The notes: generated from the letters alone by a model not told the origin. 35,399 nucleotides of DNA from an uncultured Lamprocystis sp. (GCF_903933125.1 NZ_CAIZIZ010000502.1:1-35399), one strand, 5' to 3'; shown: positions 24,758 to 34,606, counted from the stretch's first letter. Program-made: numbers and translations.

Positions 24758-25237
24758 ATGGCTCAGAAAAAGCTCGCTATCATCGCTACCAAGGGTTCAC
24801 TCGATTGGGCCTATCCCCCTTTCATCCTGGCCTCGACCGCCGCCGCGCTGGATTACGAGGTGCAGATTTTTTTCACCTTCTACGGACTACAGCTGCTCAA
24901 GAAGAAGCTGGACCTGCAGGTCACGCCCCTGGGCAATCCCGGAATGCCCATGCCCGGCGGCATGGAGAAATTTATGCCGGTCATCCTCACGGCCCTGCCG
25001 TTCATGCAGGGTGTCATGACGAGCATGATGAAGGCCAAAATGAAGAAGAAGGGAGTCGCCAGCATCGAACAACTGCGCGAACTCTGCCAGGAGGCCGAGG
25101 TCAAGCTGATCGCCTGCCAGATGACCGTGGACCTGTTCGACATGGACTCCACCCAGTTCATCGACGGGGTCGAGTACGCCGGGGCCGCGGCATTTTTTGA
25201 ATTTGCCGGCCAGAGCGACATCTGTCTCTACATCTGA
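24758..25237 (+). CDS. dsrE2: DsrE2-like sulfur-relay protein
   Basis: A 159-residue DsrE/DsrF-like protein. The conserved active Cys120 sits in LIACQMTVDLF, with Cys110 nearby, and the N-terminus (KKLAIIATKGSLDWAYPPFI) matches the DsrE2 subgroup. The Met/Pro/Gly-rich central loop and adjacent hydrophobic helix (FMPVILTALPFMQGVM) fit membrane association. DsrE2 works with TusA in cytoplasmic sulfur transfer during sulfur oxidation. A ribosome site (GGAGGA) precedes the ATG. It is the second of the two-gene sulfur unit. Confidence 0.93.
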   Translation: MAQKKLAIIATKGSLDWAYPPFILASTAAALDYEVQIFFTFYGLQLLKKKLDLQVTPLGNPGMPMPGGMEKFMPVILTALPFMQGVMTSMMKAKMKKKGVASIEQLRELCQEAEVKLIACQMTVDLFDMDSTQFIDGVEYAGAAAFFEFAGQSDICLYI

Positions 25238-25242
25238 CCGGG

Positions 25243-25274
25243 CGCCCCGCGGGCCGATGATCGCCCGCGGGGCG
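25243..25274. terminator. Strong hairpin between dsrE2 and the FadL-like gene
   Basis: A 12-bp stem (CGCCCCGCGGGC and its complement, loop CGATGATC) starts 5 bases after the dsrE2 stop, between convergent genes. There is no T-run on either side; it could serve as a bidirectional terminator or a 3'-end stabiliser. Confidence 0.5.
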
Positions 25275-25326
25275 GGCGCTCCTCATTTGCGACCGCACCG
25301 CGGGCTCGATCATCGTGTCAGTCGCC

Positions 25327-26616
25327 TCAGAAGGTCTTGACCAGCTCGATCCCGATGATATTGGCATCCATCTCGTATTTACCGTCGAGCGCCGATGTCC
25401 CATTGACTTCGCCGCCCGTGTAAGGGGTGGCCGCCGTGAACGTCCGATTCTCCCCCAAGACATAGGCGTAACTCGCCTCGACCGAGAACCCGTTGCCAAG
25501 TCCCTGCGCGATGCCGATACCGAAGAGCTGGCGGTCGCTGTCCGGGACCCTGGCACTGAAGTGATCGTCACTCTGACCCGTCTCGTCATAGGCATAGCCG
25601 ACGCGCAACTGGGTCTGCGGCTGCACTTGCCAGGTCAGACCCAGGCGATAGGCGTTGGAGTTGCTCCAGGCATTGGTATCGGCAAAGATCAGGGTGCCGG
25701 TGCGATTTCCGTTGATCTCCAGGCGGTCGAACTCCTCCCAGCCGGTGTAGCTCCAATCGAATTCGGCAGCGATCGTCTCGGTGAACGCATAGCGCGCCCC
25801 GAGTTGCAGACGCCAGGGCAGATTCAGATCCACGCTGGCACGCTGCCCCTGCTGGAGCCGCCCCGCCGCGACCAGCAGCATGTTGGATGGCGCGTAACTG
25901 CCCTCGATGTCCAGGGTGGCGGCAGAACGATAGGTCAGGCCCAGCGACAGGGCCTGGATGCGGTACATGACGCCCAGGTTGAAACCCAGTCCATAGCCGC
26001 TGCCTTCCATCTGTCCGAGGTTGGAGTCCAGTTGCGCGGTCTGGGCTGAGTAGATATCCAGACCAAGGGCCAAGCTCAGCGTGTCGTTGACTCGAAAGGC
26101 CGCGGTCGGCACCAGATCCAGGATCTCCAGTTTGCTGGCGGTTGGGTGATTGCCGGTCGGGACGGTGCCGAGCCCGGGAACAGTGCGCGATTGGCTCAGC
26201 GCCGGGAAGGTCCCATAAGCCCAGCGCGTCTCCAAACCGTAGGGCGCGTTCAGCCCGACGCCCACCCGCCACTGCTCGTTAAGCTTGATGGCCGCCTGCA
26301 ACAGGGGTGCGCCGACCCACTCGGCCCCGTTGCTGTCATGGGTCCCGGTGGCGTTGGTCACCGAGAAGGACGGCCCGATCAGCAGGGCGCCCAGCGCGAG
26401 ACTGGATTTATCCTGAAACCCCATGGCCGCCGCGTTGTAGGGAATGGCGCCAACCTCCGTGGGGTTGGCAACCATCGCGTTCGCGGTACCGATACCCGCG
26501 GTCGAGGCTTCGGGCAATAGAAAACCGGAGGCCTGCACACCGCCATGAGCACCAAAGGTGCCGATGACTGCGGCGACCAAGGCTGTCGCGACTGAACCTG
26601 CGTATTTTTCGTACAT
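25327..26616 (-). CDS. FadL/OmpP1/TodX-family outer membrane transporter
   Basis: A 429-residue outer membrane beta-barrel. A signal peptide ends at about VQASG; the family N-terminal hatch motif SGFLLPEASTAGIGTANA and early strands with NPTEVGAIPYNAAAMGF follow. The rest alternates barrel strands and ends in an aromatic residue (GIELVKTF). FadL proteins bring long-chain fatty acids or other hydrophobic compounds across the outer membrane. The ATG at 26616 has GGGGGA upstream. The 5' region carries a TGCA-type motif like the PHA operators, hinting at shared control of fatty-acid or aromatic uptake with PHA metabolism (inference). Confidence 0.9.
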   Translation of the reverse strand: MYEKYAGSVATALVAAVIGTFGAHGGVQASGFLLPEASTAGIGTANAMVANPTEVGAIPYNAAAMGFQDKSSLALGALLIGPSFSVTNATGTHDSNGAEWVGAPLLQAAIKLNEQWRVGVGLNAPYGLETRWAYGTFPALSQSRTVPGLGTVPTGNHPTASKLEILDLVPTAAFRVNDTLSLALGLDIYSAQTAQLDSNLGQMEGSGYGLGFNLGVMYRIQALSLGLTYRSAATLDIEGSYAPSNMLLVAAGRLQQGQRASVDLNLPWRLQLGARYAFTETIAAEFDWSYTGWEEFDRLEINGNRTGTLIFADTNAWSNSNAYRLGLTWQVQPQTQLRVGYAYDETGQSDDHFSARVPDSDRQLFGIGIAQGLGNGFSVEASYAYVLGENRTFTAATPYTGGEVNGTSALDGKYEMDANIIGIELVKTF

Positions 26617-26853
26617 GAGAGATCCCCCTGAAACAAGGTTGCCTGTTGCAAATTCGGTTCGATCGCCCCGTCCAGCGCCCCACTTCGACCTCTGCCGGCC
26701 ACCGCGCGTTGTGCGGTTGCGACCAGACGAGCTGCCCTGGGAGAAGCCTGCCAAGCCCTTGCGTGCAAGAAGAAATACCATGTAAATCCGTCTATTCGCG
26801 ACGATTGACGACCGCTTGGAACTGTAGGCCAAGCGACGGCGGATTTCCACCAC

Positions 26854-26881
26854 TTGTTGCAACAAAATTGCAGTTGCACAA
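26854..26881. promoter_or_regulatory. Looser copy of the putative PHA operator between the FadL-like and LysR genes
   Basis: TTGTTGCAACAA (26854-26865) is a perfect 12-bp palindrome and is followed by TTGCAGTTGCACAA (26868-26881), which differs from the phaP/phaE motif by one extra T in the spacer. It lies in the 401-base gene-free divergent region 26617-27017. Otherwise that gap shows only an AT-rich stretch (about 26930-27000) likely to carry the LysR-gene promoter. Confidence 0.5.
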
Positions 26882-27017
26882 AAGCAACGCCCGCCAGATC
26901 CGGATCAACAGCGCCGGACATACGACAATGCCATTGAAATTACGATGAAACTCACCAAACATCAGGTTTGTGTGATATAAGCGCTTTTTATTGATGCATT
27001 CACCGAGATCGACCCGG

Positions 27018-27923
27018 ATGGCGGACCGCAGACTCCAGGTATTCCACACCGTCGCGCGACTCCTGAGCTTTACCAAGGCCGCGGACAGCCTGCACATGAC
27101 GCAGCCGGCGGTCACCTTTCAGGTCCGCCAGTTGGAGGAGCACTTCAATACCCGGTTGTTCGACCGCACCCACAACCGGATCAACCTGACGGACGCCGGC
27201 CGTCAGGTGTTCTCCTACGCGGATCGGATCTTCGAGCTCTATGCTGAAATGGAGAACGCGGTGCGCGCGATCACCGGCGAGATCAGCGGAGCCCTCACCA
27301 TCGGTGCCAGCACCACCATCGCCGAGTACATGCTCCCCACCCTGCTCGGCGATTTCAAGGAGCGTTATCCGGACGTTACCATTCACCTAAAGGTCTCCAA
27401 CAGCGAGGGCATTGTCTCCATGGTCGAGAACAATGCCATTGATCTGGGAGTGGTGGAGGCACCGGTCAGCAACAAAAACCTGGTGGTGGAAAACTGCAAA
27501 CGCGATCAACTGGTTGCCATCCTGCCCCCAGGGCATGCCCTGGCCGGAGCGGAACAACTCACCTTCGCCCGCCTGCTGGAGTACCCCTTCATCTGCCGCG
27601 AGGAGGGCTCGGGCACACGCGAAGTGATCAGCGACTACCTGGGGCAGTTGCCGGCGTGCCATGCCGTCCTGAAAATCGCGATGGAACTTGGCAGCCCTGA
27701 GGCCGTGAAGGGTGCGGTAGAGGCCGGGATGGGGGTGTCCGTCGTATCGCGGGCGACCATCCAGAAAGAATTACGGCTCGGCACCCTGGTGGCGGTGAAT
27801 CTGGACCCGCCGCTGGATCGTCCCTTCTCATTCGTGCACCAAAAGCAAAAGTTTCGCCTGCGGGTGATGGAGGAACTCCTGGAGTTTGCCCGCGCTTACT
27901 GCCGCTCCCGCGCTGAGCCTTGA
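27018..27923 (+). CDS. LysR-family transcriptional regulator
   Basis: About 301 residues. An N-terminal winged HTH (about 5-62; FTKAADSLHMTQPAVTFQVR) is followed by a LysR substrate-binding domain with GALTIGASTTIAEYMLP and FICREEGSGTREVI. The subgroup is CysB/selenium-associated-like and common in beta- and gammaproteobacteria; the effector is unknown. MADRRLQVF is taken as the start (ATG 27018); an upstream in-frame ATG at 26994 would add eight residues. It is divergent from the FadL-like gene and a plausible regulator of it. An AAGCGCTT palindrome just upstream may be an autoregulatory site. Confidence 0.88.
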   Translation: MADRRLQVFHTVARLLSFTKAADSLHMTQPAVTFQVRQLEEHFNTRLFDRTHNRINLTDAGRQVFSYADRIFELYAEMENAVRAITGEISGALTIGASTTIAEYMLPTLLGDFKERYPDVTIHLKVSNSEGIVSMVENNAIDLGVVEAPVSNKNLVVENCKRDQLVAILPPGHALAGAEQLTFARLLEYPFICREEGSGTREVISDYLGQLPACHAVLKIAMELGSPEAVKGAVEAGMGVSVVSRATIQKELRLGTLVAVNLDPPLDRPFSFVHQKQKFRLRVMEELLEFARAYCRSRAEP

Positions 27924-27954
27924 GCGGCCGGGGCGATACCCTGAAGTAACCGCC

Positions 27955-28395
27955 ATGAATGACCATCGAGCCCTGCGGCATGGCACTGACGAGCCCCGCC
28001 TGACGCGACTGTTCCGTTCCCTGGGCGAGGACGATCGGCGCACCCTGCTGGCCTTTGCCGAGTTCCTCGCCGCGGGTCGGCAACCGGCCGCCGCGCCCGC
28101 TCCGCCCGTTGCACCCACGCCGCTGCCGCGACCGGAACAGGAGACCGTCATCGCCGCCATCCGCCGCCTCTCCCGCACCTACACCATGCTCGATCGCGGC
28201 CCCATGCTCAACGAAACCTCGGCCCTGATGTCCGCTCATGTGCTTCAGGGCCGTGACGCAGCAGTCGTCATTGATGACCTGGAAGCACTGTTTTTGCGTC
28301 ATTTTTCGGACTACTGCGCGCGCCTGCAGGCGGCGCCCGGGGACGCACACGAGGGTTGCGCCGGTACCGACACGCCAGCCGCGGAACCTGACTGA
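27955..28395 (+). CDS. Conserved protein of unknown function
   Basis: A 146-residue soluble protein I cannot assign. The N-terminal helix pair (RLFRSLGEDDRRTLLAFAEFLA) is followed by an Ala/Pro linker (about 45-62) and a conserved-looking helical part (ETVIAAIRRLSRTYTMLDRG, then LMSAHVLQGRDAAVVIDDLEALF). No signal or membrane segment. It starts 31 bases after the LysR gene on the same strand, so co-transcription is likely. The MITE insertion lies 16 bases beyond its stop and did not break it. Confidence 0.7.
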   Translation: MNDHRALRHGTDEPRLTRLFRSLGEDDRRTLLAFAEFLAAGRQPAAAPAPPVAPTPLPRPEQETVIAAIRRLSRTYTMLDRGPMLNETSALMSAHVLQGRDAAVVIDDLEALFLRHFSDYCARLQAAPGDAHEGCAGTDTPAAEPD

Positions 28396-28411
28396 GCATC
28401 GGCATCAGGCA

Positions 28412-28617
28412 CAGCAGTTCCAAATTTGGGTGGCCGCCGCCAACAGCGTGCCGGCCGCGAGGCTGATGGTGGATGCGCTGCGCTTATCCACCCTACAAAA
28501 CCGGCTCCGCTGTAGGGTGGATAAGGCGCGCCGCTCGGTGTCAGGGGCCAGGCACGGCGGTCGCGCGCGCCGCATCCACCAGGGATCGCGCGATGCCGCC
28601 CAAATTGGGAATTGCTG
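28412..28617. mobile_element. 206-bp MITE with terminal inverted repeats and 9-bp target duplication
   Basis: Terminal inverted repeats of 23 bases (28412-28434 and 28595-28617) match at 20 positions; each begins CAGCARTTCC and ends in GGYGGC. The element is flanked by an exact direct repeat CATCAGGCA (28403-28411 and 28618-28626), a textbook 9-bp target-site duplication. It holds no gene; its centre contains a REP-like palindrome. It must have been moved in trans by a transposase not encoded in this window. It accounts for the otherwise gene-free 28396-28694. Confidence 0.85.
28468..28580. repeat. REP-like nested palindrome inside the MITE
   Basis: CTTATCCACCCTACA (28483-28497) pairs perfectly with TGTAGGGTGGATAAG (28511-28525) around a 13-base loop. 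GGTGGAT at 28468 and ATCCACC at 28574 add outer half-sites. GTGGAT/ATCCAC palindromes with GCGCTGCGC centres are dispersed repeats in many gammaproteobacteria. Confidence 0.75.
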
Positions 28618-28694
28618 CATCAGGCAGGTGCGCCGCCCGGTCAGTGCCGGAGCGTCTACACTATCGACAACTCCCAGGGAACCACGGACCTGTC

Positions 28695-29609
28695 ATGCAC
28701 CAGTCGGGATCCACCCTCATTGAATCGCCCGGCATCGCGAGATGCGCGGAGCGTCGGCCGCTTCGCGCGTGGCGAGACCGCCGCGTTCGTCCGGACAACA
28801 ACCCAGGAGCCGGCCGGAACACGCGATCCACCCGGGTTTCTCTGTGGTCATCGATCGTCCTGACCCTGTGCCTGCACCAGACGCTGCCCACGGCAGCCGC
28901 CGGCCTGCCGGACACCCTGGTGTCGATCAAGCGCGGCGTCGTCGCGGTGGGCACCTACATGAGGGTACGCGCACAACCGCATGACCTGCGCGGCAGCGGA
29001 TTCGTCGTCGCGGGCAACCACGCCGTCACGAACGCCCATGTATTGCCGCCGCGGCTCGACGCCAACCGACGTGAGGTCTATGCCCTCTTTGTCCCGACGG
29101 GTCAGGACCAGGTCCAGGTCCGGGAGGCTGATCTGGTACGCCGCGATGAGACCCATGACCTGGCCTTGTTGCGCTTCGGCGGCGCACCGCTGCCGCCCTT
29201 GGCCCTGGGCCGGGGCACGGATCTGCGCGAAGGCGAGGCGGTCGCCTTTACCGGTTACCCGATCCTCAACGCCCTGGGCCTGTTCCCCGCGACCCATCAG
29301 GGCATCGTTGCGGCCATCGCGCCGATCGTGATCCCGGTCGGTTCGGCTCGCGACTTGACCACCGAGATGGTGAAGCGCCTGAGCGAGCCCTTCAACATCA
29401 TCCAGTTGGACGCCACCGCCTACCCCGGTAACTCGGGATCACCGCTGTATGAGCCCGACTCCGGGCGGGTGGTGGGAGTCATCAACAGCGTCTTCATCAA
29501 GGGAACCAAAGAAGTCGCACTCTCCGACCCCAGCGGCATCACCTATGCAATTCCAGTGGAACATGTCCGCGCCCTGCTTCAGGCGGCGGGGATCAAGGCC
29601 GCGCCCTGA
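28695..29609 (+). CDS. Trypsin-like serine protease without PDZ domain, exported
   Basis: About 304 residues from the ATG at 28695. A hydrophobic segment (WSSIVLTLCLHQTLPTAAAG, about 51-70) after an Arg-rich N-terminus suggests a signal or anchor; the true start may be closer to it. The protease domain has a full catalytic triad: His115 (AVTNAHVL), Asp155 (DETHDLALLR), Ser248 (YPGNSGSPLY). Unlike the DegS-like protein there is no PDZ. Such single-domain HtrA-type proteases act in the periplasm; the substrate is unknown. It starts 78 bases beyond the MITE, whose insertion may have altered its promoter. Confidence 0.8.
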   Translation: MHQSGSTLIESPGIARCAERRPLRAWRDRRVRPDNNPGAGRNTRSTRVSLWSSIVLTLCLHQTLPTAAAGLPDTLVSIKRGVVAVGTYMRVRAQPHDLRGSGFVVAGNHAVTNAHVLPPRLDANRREVYALFVPTGQDQVQVREADLVRRDETHDLALLRFGGAPLPPLALGRGTDLREGEAVAFTGYPILNALGLFPATHQGIVAAIAPIVIPVGSARDLTTEMVKRLSEPFNIIQLDATAYPGNSGSPLYEPDSGRVVGVINSVFIKGTKEVALSDPSGITYAIPVEHVRALLQAAGIKAAP

Positions 29610-29634
29610 GCCGACGGGGGATGAGCGATCCTAT

Positions 29635-29730
29635 GCGATCTCTGCAACACACAACCGCGTCGACCCGGGCGCAGTCGTAACCTTTGTCCAAGCACCGATG
29701 TTGGGGGTGTTCGGTGGTCGGCGCGGGCCG
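29635..29730 (-). mobile_element. Fragment of an IS5-type DDE transposase
   Basis: A minus-strand stretch reads PTTEHPQHRCLDKGYD followed by CARVDAVV. This closely resembles the segment of IS5-group transposases around the second catalytic Asp (HPQHLCLDKGYDY). Only about 30 codons remain; no terminal repeats were found. It abuts the 3' end of the Hsp90-like pseudogene, suggesting an old insertion and deletion. Confidence 0.6.
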
Positions 29731-30594
29731 CGGCAACACATCCAAAACCAACGTCGGGGACACCGAATGCCCGGTAGGCGAGGTCCACCAGCGCCTTGAC
29801 CAACTCGACTTCGGCATCGCGTCCCCGATCGGAAACCCGGTCGGGTCGATGGGGACGATGCCGCCGGCCCTGACGAGTTGCCCGATCTCGGCATGGATGG
29901 CCGCACGCCGCGGTTGCACCGGATTGATCCGCTCGATCTCGTTTCGTAGCAACAGATGCCATTGCCGATCCAGCACGCTGCCCGGAACCGTCTTCTCCAG
30001 ATAGATCAGGCAGTCGAGCCGCATCTCGGAGTCCGAGGATCCGGTGCGCTCCCAAGGCATGGTGCGGGTGTTGACCGGGCTGCCCTGCTGGTTGGGGTCG
30101 TTGAGATAGATCGGAACCTTGAGCATGTCCGCATAGTCGCGGATCACCTTCTTGACCGCCTCGTCCTGGAGCAGTCCGCGGTCCTCGGCGCTCGCGAGAT
30201 GGACGATGACCTCGGTGCCGGGCTGCTCCACCACGCAGGAGCGGATGCTGTAGTCCTTGGTGCCGTCGTTCTCCCACAGGCAGCCGGCGTCGAGCGAGTC
30301 GCGCCAGTGGCGGGTGCGCACCGTAACCCGGGCGCCGACCACGAATCCGGAGAGGAAGCCGATGCCGAACTGGCCGATGACGTCCGGGGCGTCACCCGCG
30401 GCGGCGCGGGTGCCGGAGCGCCCGACGGTGGAGAGGAAGGTTTCGAGGTCCCGGCGGGACATGCCGATGCCGTTGTCCCGGAAGACGATGCGCCCGGGCT
30501 CGGCAGTGAGGTCCGTGAGGATGTGGATACGCCCGTTGGCGCGCTCGACGACCGGGTCGTCATGGGCGCGGCGGACGATGGCGTCGTGGGCGGT
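29731..30594 (-). pseudogene. Hsp90/HtpG-like GHKL ATPase, truncated and frameshifted
   Basis: From 30594 the frame reads AHDAIVRRAHDD, then RIVFRDNGIGMSRRDLETFL and VIGQFGIGFLSGF: the Bergerat-fold boxes of an Hsp90-type ATPase, continuing into a middle-domain-like region (VIRDYADMLKVPIYLNDPNQ). The frame opens directly after an in-frame TGA (30595-30597), and the normal N-terminal helix before the N-box is missing. Near 29820-29826 one base appears lost: the protein continues in another frame as DAEVELVKALVDLAYRAFGV, then meets the transposase fragment. About 280 residues of a family usually near 600. Function is lost or residual. Confidence 0.75.
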
Positions 30595-30665
30595 TCAACT
30601 GGTTCGGTCGGTGGATCGGCGCTATGGGCCTCGGCCTCGATCATAATACCGCCGAACCCGCCAGG

Positions 30666-32541
<1,876 letters not shown>

Positions 32542-32628
32542 CAGATCAGGGCAGCGCGGTTTGGTCAGTCATTGTGCCTGCAAGCGAGCATGGGTACCAA
32601 CTCCGCGCGCCGCCGCCGACAGCGGCGT

Positions 32629-32732
32629 GGTGGATTCCGAAGTGATGTGGTCGCGGACGCACGTAGGATGGGCATCGCTCTCGCTCTGCCCATCCTACCG
32701 AAAGGCCTCGCCTCATCACTTCTGATCACACC
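32629..32732. repeat. Nested inverted repeats upstream of msrA
   Basis: Inner arms GTAGGATGGGCA (32663-32674) and TGCCCATCCTAC (32687-32698) match perfectly. Outer 22-base arms (32629-32650 and 32711-32732) match at 17 positions, with GAAGTGATG / CATCACTTC exact. It lies in the 273-base divergent region 32542-32814 between the HAD gene and msrA. No clear target duplication was found; it looks like a REP/MITE-type unit. Confidence 0.65.
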
Positions 32733-32814
32733 TCGCCGCCGTCGGCTCTCCCGGCGGTTGAATTCGCCAAGCCCGGCCGGCAACTGACAGTCACTGCAAG
32801 CGCAAGAGGACAAG

Positions 32815-33354
32815 ATGATGGCAAGCGAAACCGCAACGCTGGGCGGCGGGTGTTTCTGGTGTCTGGAGGCGGCCTTCCTGGACGTGCGGGGCGTCACGTC
32901 GGTCGTCTCCGGCTATGCCGGCGGCAGCGTGCCCAACCCGAACTACCGGCAGGTCTGTGCCGGCACCACCGGACACGCCGAGGTCGTCCAGATCACCTTC
33001 GACAACGCCCTGATCGACTATCGGACCATCCTGGAGGTCTTCTTCACCATCCATGACCCGACCACCCTGAACGCCCAGGGAGCCGACGTGGGCACCCAGT
33101 ACCGCTCGGTGATCTATTATCACGCGGACGCCCAGCGGGAGACCGCCGCGGAGTTGATCGCCAAACTGACGCAGGAGCAGGCGTTTGCGCGCCCCATCGT
33201 CACCGAAGTGGCCCCGCTCCCCATCGTCTACCCGGCCGAGGAGTACCACCAGAACTACTATCGGCAGAACCCCCATCAGGGGTATTGCCAGGCCGTCATT
33301 TCGCCCAAGCTGACGAAGTTACGGCAGAAGCATCGGGAATTGCTGGTCGCGTGA
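32815..33354 (+). CDS. msrA: Peptide methionine (S)-S-oxide reductase MsrA
   Basis: A 179-residue enzyme that repairs oxidised methionine. The active-site motif GGCFWC gives catalytic Cys13; the GYAGG and GHAEVVQ segments and DPTTLNAQGADVGTQYRS are conserved. A C-terminal Cys in GYCQAVI is the likely resolving residue for thioredoxin recycling. The ATG at 32815 (a second Met follows at once) has AGAGGA upstream. The coding frame of an antitoxin-like remnant begins right at its stop. Confidence 0.96.
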   Translation: MMASETATLGGGCFWCLEAAFLDVRGVTSVVSGYAGGSVPNPNYRQVCAGTTGHAEVVQITFDNALIDYRTILEVFFTIHDPTTLNAQGADVGTQYRSVIYYHADAQRETAAELIAKLTQEQAFARPIVTEVAPLPIVYPAEEYHQNYYRQNPHQGYCQAVISPKLTKLRQKHRELLVA

Positions 33355-33616
33355 GAACGATTTAGCGGAGGCCGCCGCCCGACGCAATGCCGTTGTCGTC
33401 CGCGAGGGCGGGATTCCCGCGATCCGGGCGGCACTGGCCGCTCGTCGCCGCGGTCCGCAGCGAGCACCCACCAAGGTTCCAACAACGATCCGCTTTGATG
33501 CCGATGTGTTGACCGCCCTGAAGCTGACCGGGAAGGGTTGGCAAACGCGCGTCAATGACGCGATGCGGGAATGGATCAAGGACCATTCACCAGATGGCAC
33601 CGGAACGCATCGCTGA
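33355..33616 (+). pseudogene. 5'-truncated BrnA-type (DUF4415) antitoxin
   Basis: An open frame directly after msrA reads VPTTIRFDADVLTALKLTGK, then GWQTRVNDAMREWI: the ribbon-helix-helix C-terminus of BrnA/DUF4415 antitoxins (typical pattern I-R-x-D-x-D-V-L...TGKGWQTR-x-N). Upstream it runs back into the end of msrA (RENDLAEAAARRNAVVVREGG) without any ATG or GTG in frame. No BrnT-like toxin lies nearby. It is most likely the remnant of a toxin-antitoxin pair cut off by a rearrangement at the msrA 3' end; an unusual start codon cannot be excluded. Confidence 0.6.
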
Positions 33617-33807
33617 CCACTCGCCGCCCTACCCCTTCGCGTTGCGCACATGAGGCGAAACTCACCGACTTGGCCGGCACTTGGGCAGAGGACGCCACCA
33701 CCCTTGAAAATCGCCACCGCACCGAAACGGTAACCAAACGCCCACTCCTCCAGTGCTTCAACCTGTAACCGACACGGCATTGCGAGTTGCTTCGCGCCTT
33801 GGCTTGA

Positions 33808-34500
33808 ATGGAGTGCTCGCTTGGCCGTGGGGTCGATCGCCCACTGCGACTGGCCTGCGTGAACGGCGACCGGTCGCCGCGTACGCTTCTAGCCGAACTT
33901 GCCGGCCTCCGGGCGACACTGGCCGCGGGAGCGGCGCAACCCCAGCAACCCATCGCCAACCTGGATGTTTCCCAACACGCGTTGACCAGGAACGAGGCGT
34001 GACTCTATTTCGCAATGCACCTCGTCCGCTGGCCGGACAAGCGGCCCGTGAGGGTCTTCGTGCTGCCGGACAGGAATGACCTCCATGTCGCTTTTTGCCT
34101 GACGGCCGAATATGCCGGCGAACCCTTGCAATGGCGGGATTTCGGCGTTTTCCCACCTGACCGCAGCATCCGGACCGAGGTCTACTCTGTCCAAGGCACC
34201 TGGCGCCCGCAACCGCCTGTTGAACTCATGCTGCGTTACCAGGAAGGGTTTGCCGACCGCCGCGACCGGGACGGACGCGACCTTGCGGCCTCGACCGGCG
34301 GGTTGATTCCGAGTTGCACGGCGTATTCAAGAGTTTCCGGGATCGGCATTCGCTGGGACATCACCCCCCATTGGATGGTCCGCGCCGACTACGAACGCCA
34401 CCAGGGAACCTTCATTCTCTCGACGCGGGAAAACCTGGATCCGGGGCGGCTGGCGGAACACTGGGATATGTTCGGCGTGCAACTGGTCTTTCGCTTCTGA
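33808..34500 (+). pseudogene. Outer membrane beta-barrel protein, C-terminal part with internal stop
   Basis: One frame runs 33808-34500, broken only by TGA at 34000-34002: upstream PIANLDVSQHALTRNEA, downstream LYFAMHLVRWPDKRP. A single TGG-to-TGA change would explain the break. Beyond it are alternating amphipathic strands (VELMLRYQEGFADR, SGIGIRWDITPHWMVRADYE) ending HWDMFGVQLVFRF, with the terminal Phe typical of BamA-inserted barrels. No signal peptide or start region is recognisable upstream, so the 5' end is also lost. I do not recognise the family. The preceding 33617-33807 holds nothing I can support. Confidence 0.6.
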
Positions 34501-34606
34501 CCTTGGATCGTCGCAGAGCAGGGCCTGAGTCAGGACGAAACGCCGACGGATCACGGACATTGAGCGCTTCAAGTCAGGCGACCACACCATGAGCGAGCGA
34601 GTCACG

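Noticed and set aside
26617-26865. N-terminal extension of the FadL-like protein
   Set aside because: The frame stays open upstream but is Arg/Gly-rich without a signal; ATG 26616 gives a proper signal peptide and has a ribosome site.
33758-34212. Minus-strand frames antisense to the barrel pseudogene
   Set aside because: Translations are Arg/Pro-rich without strand or helix pattern, whereas the plus frame shows a clear beta-barrel end.
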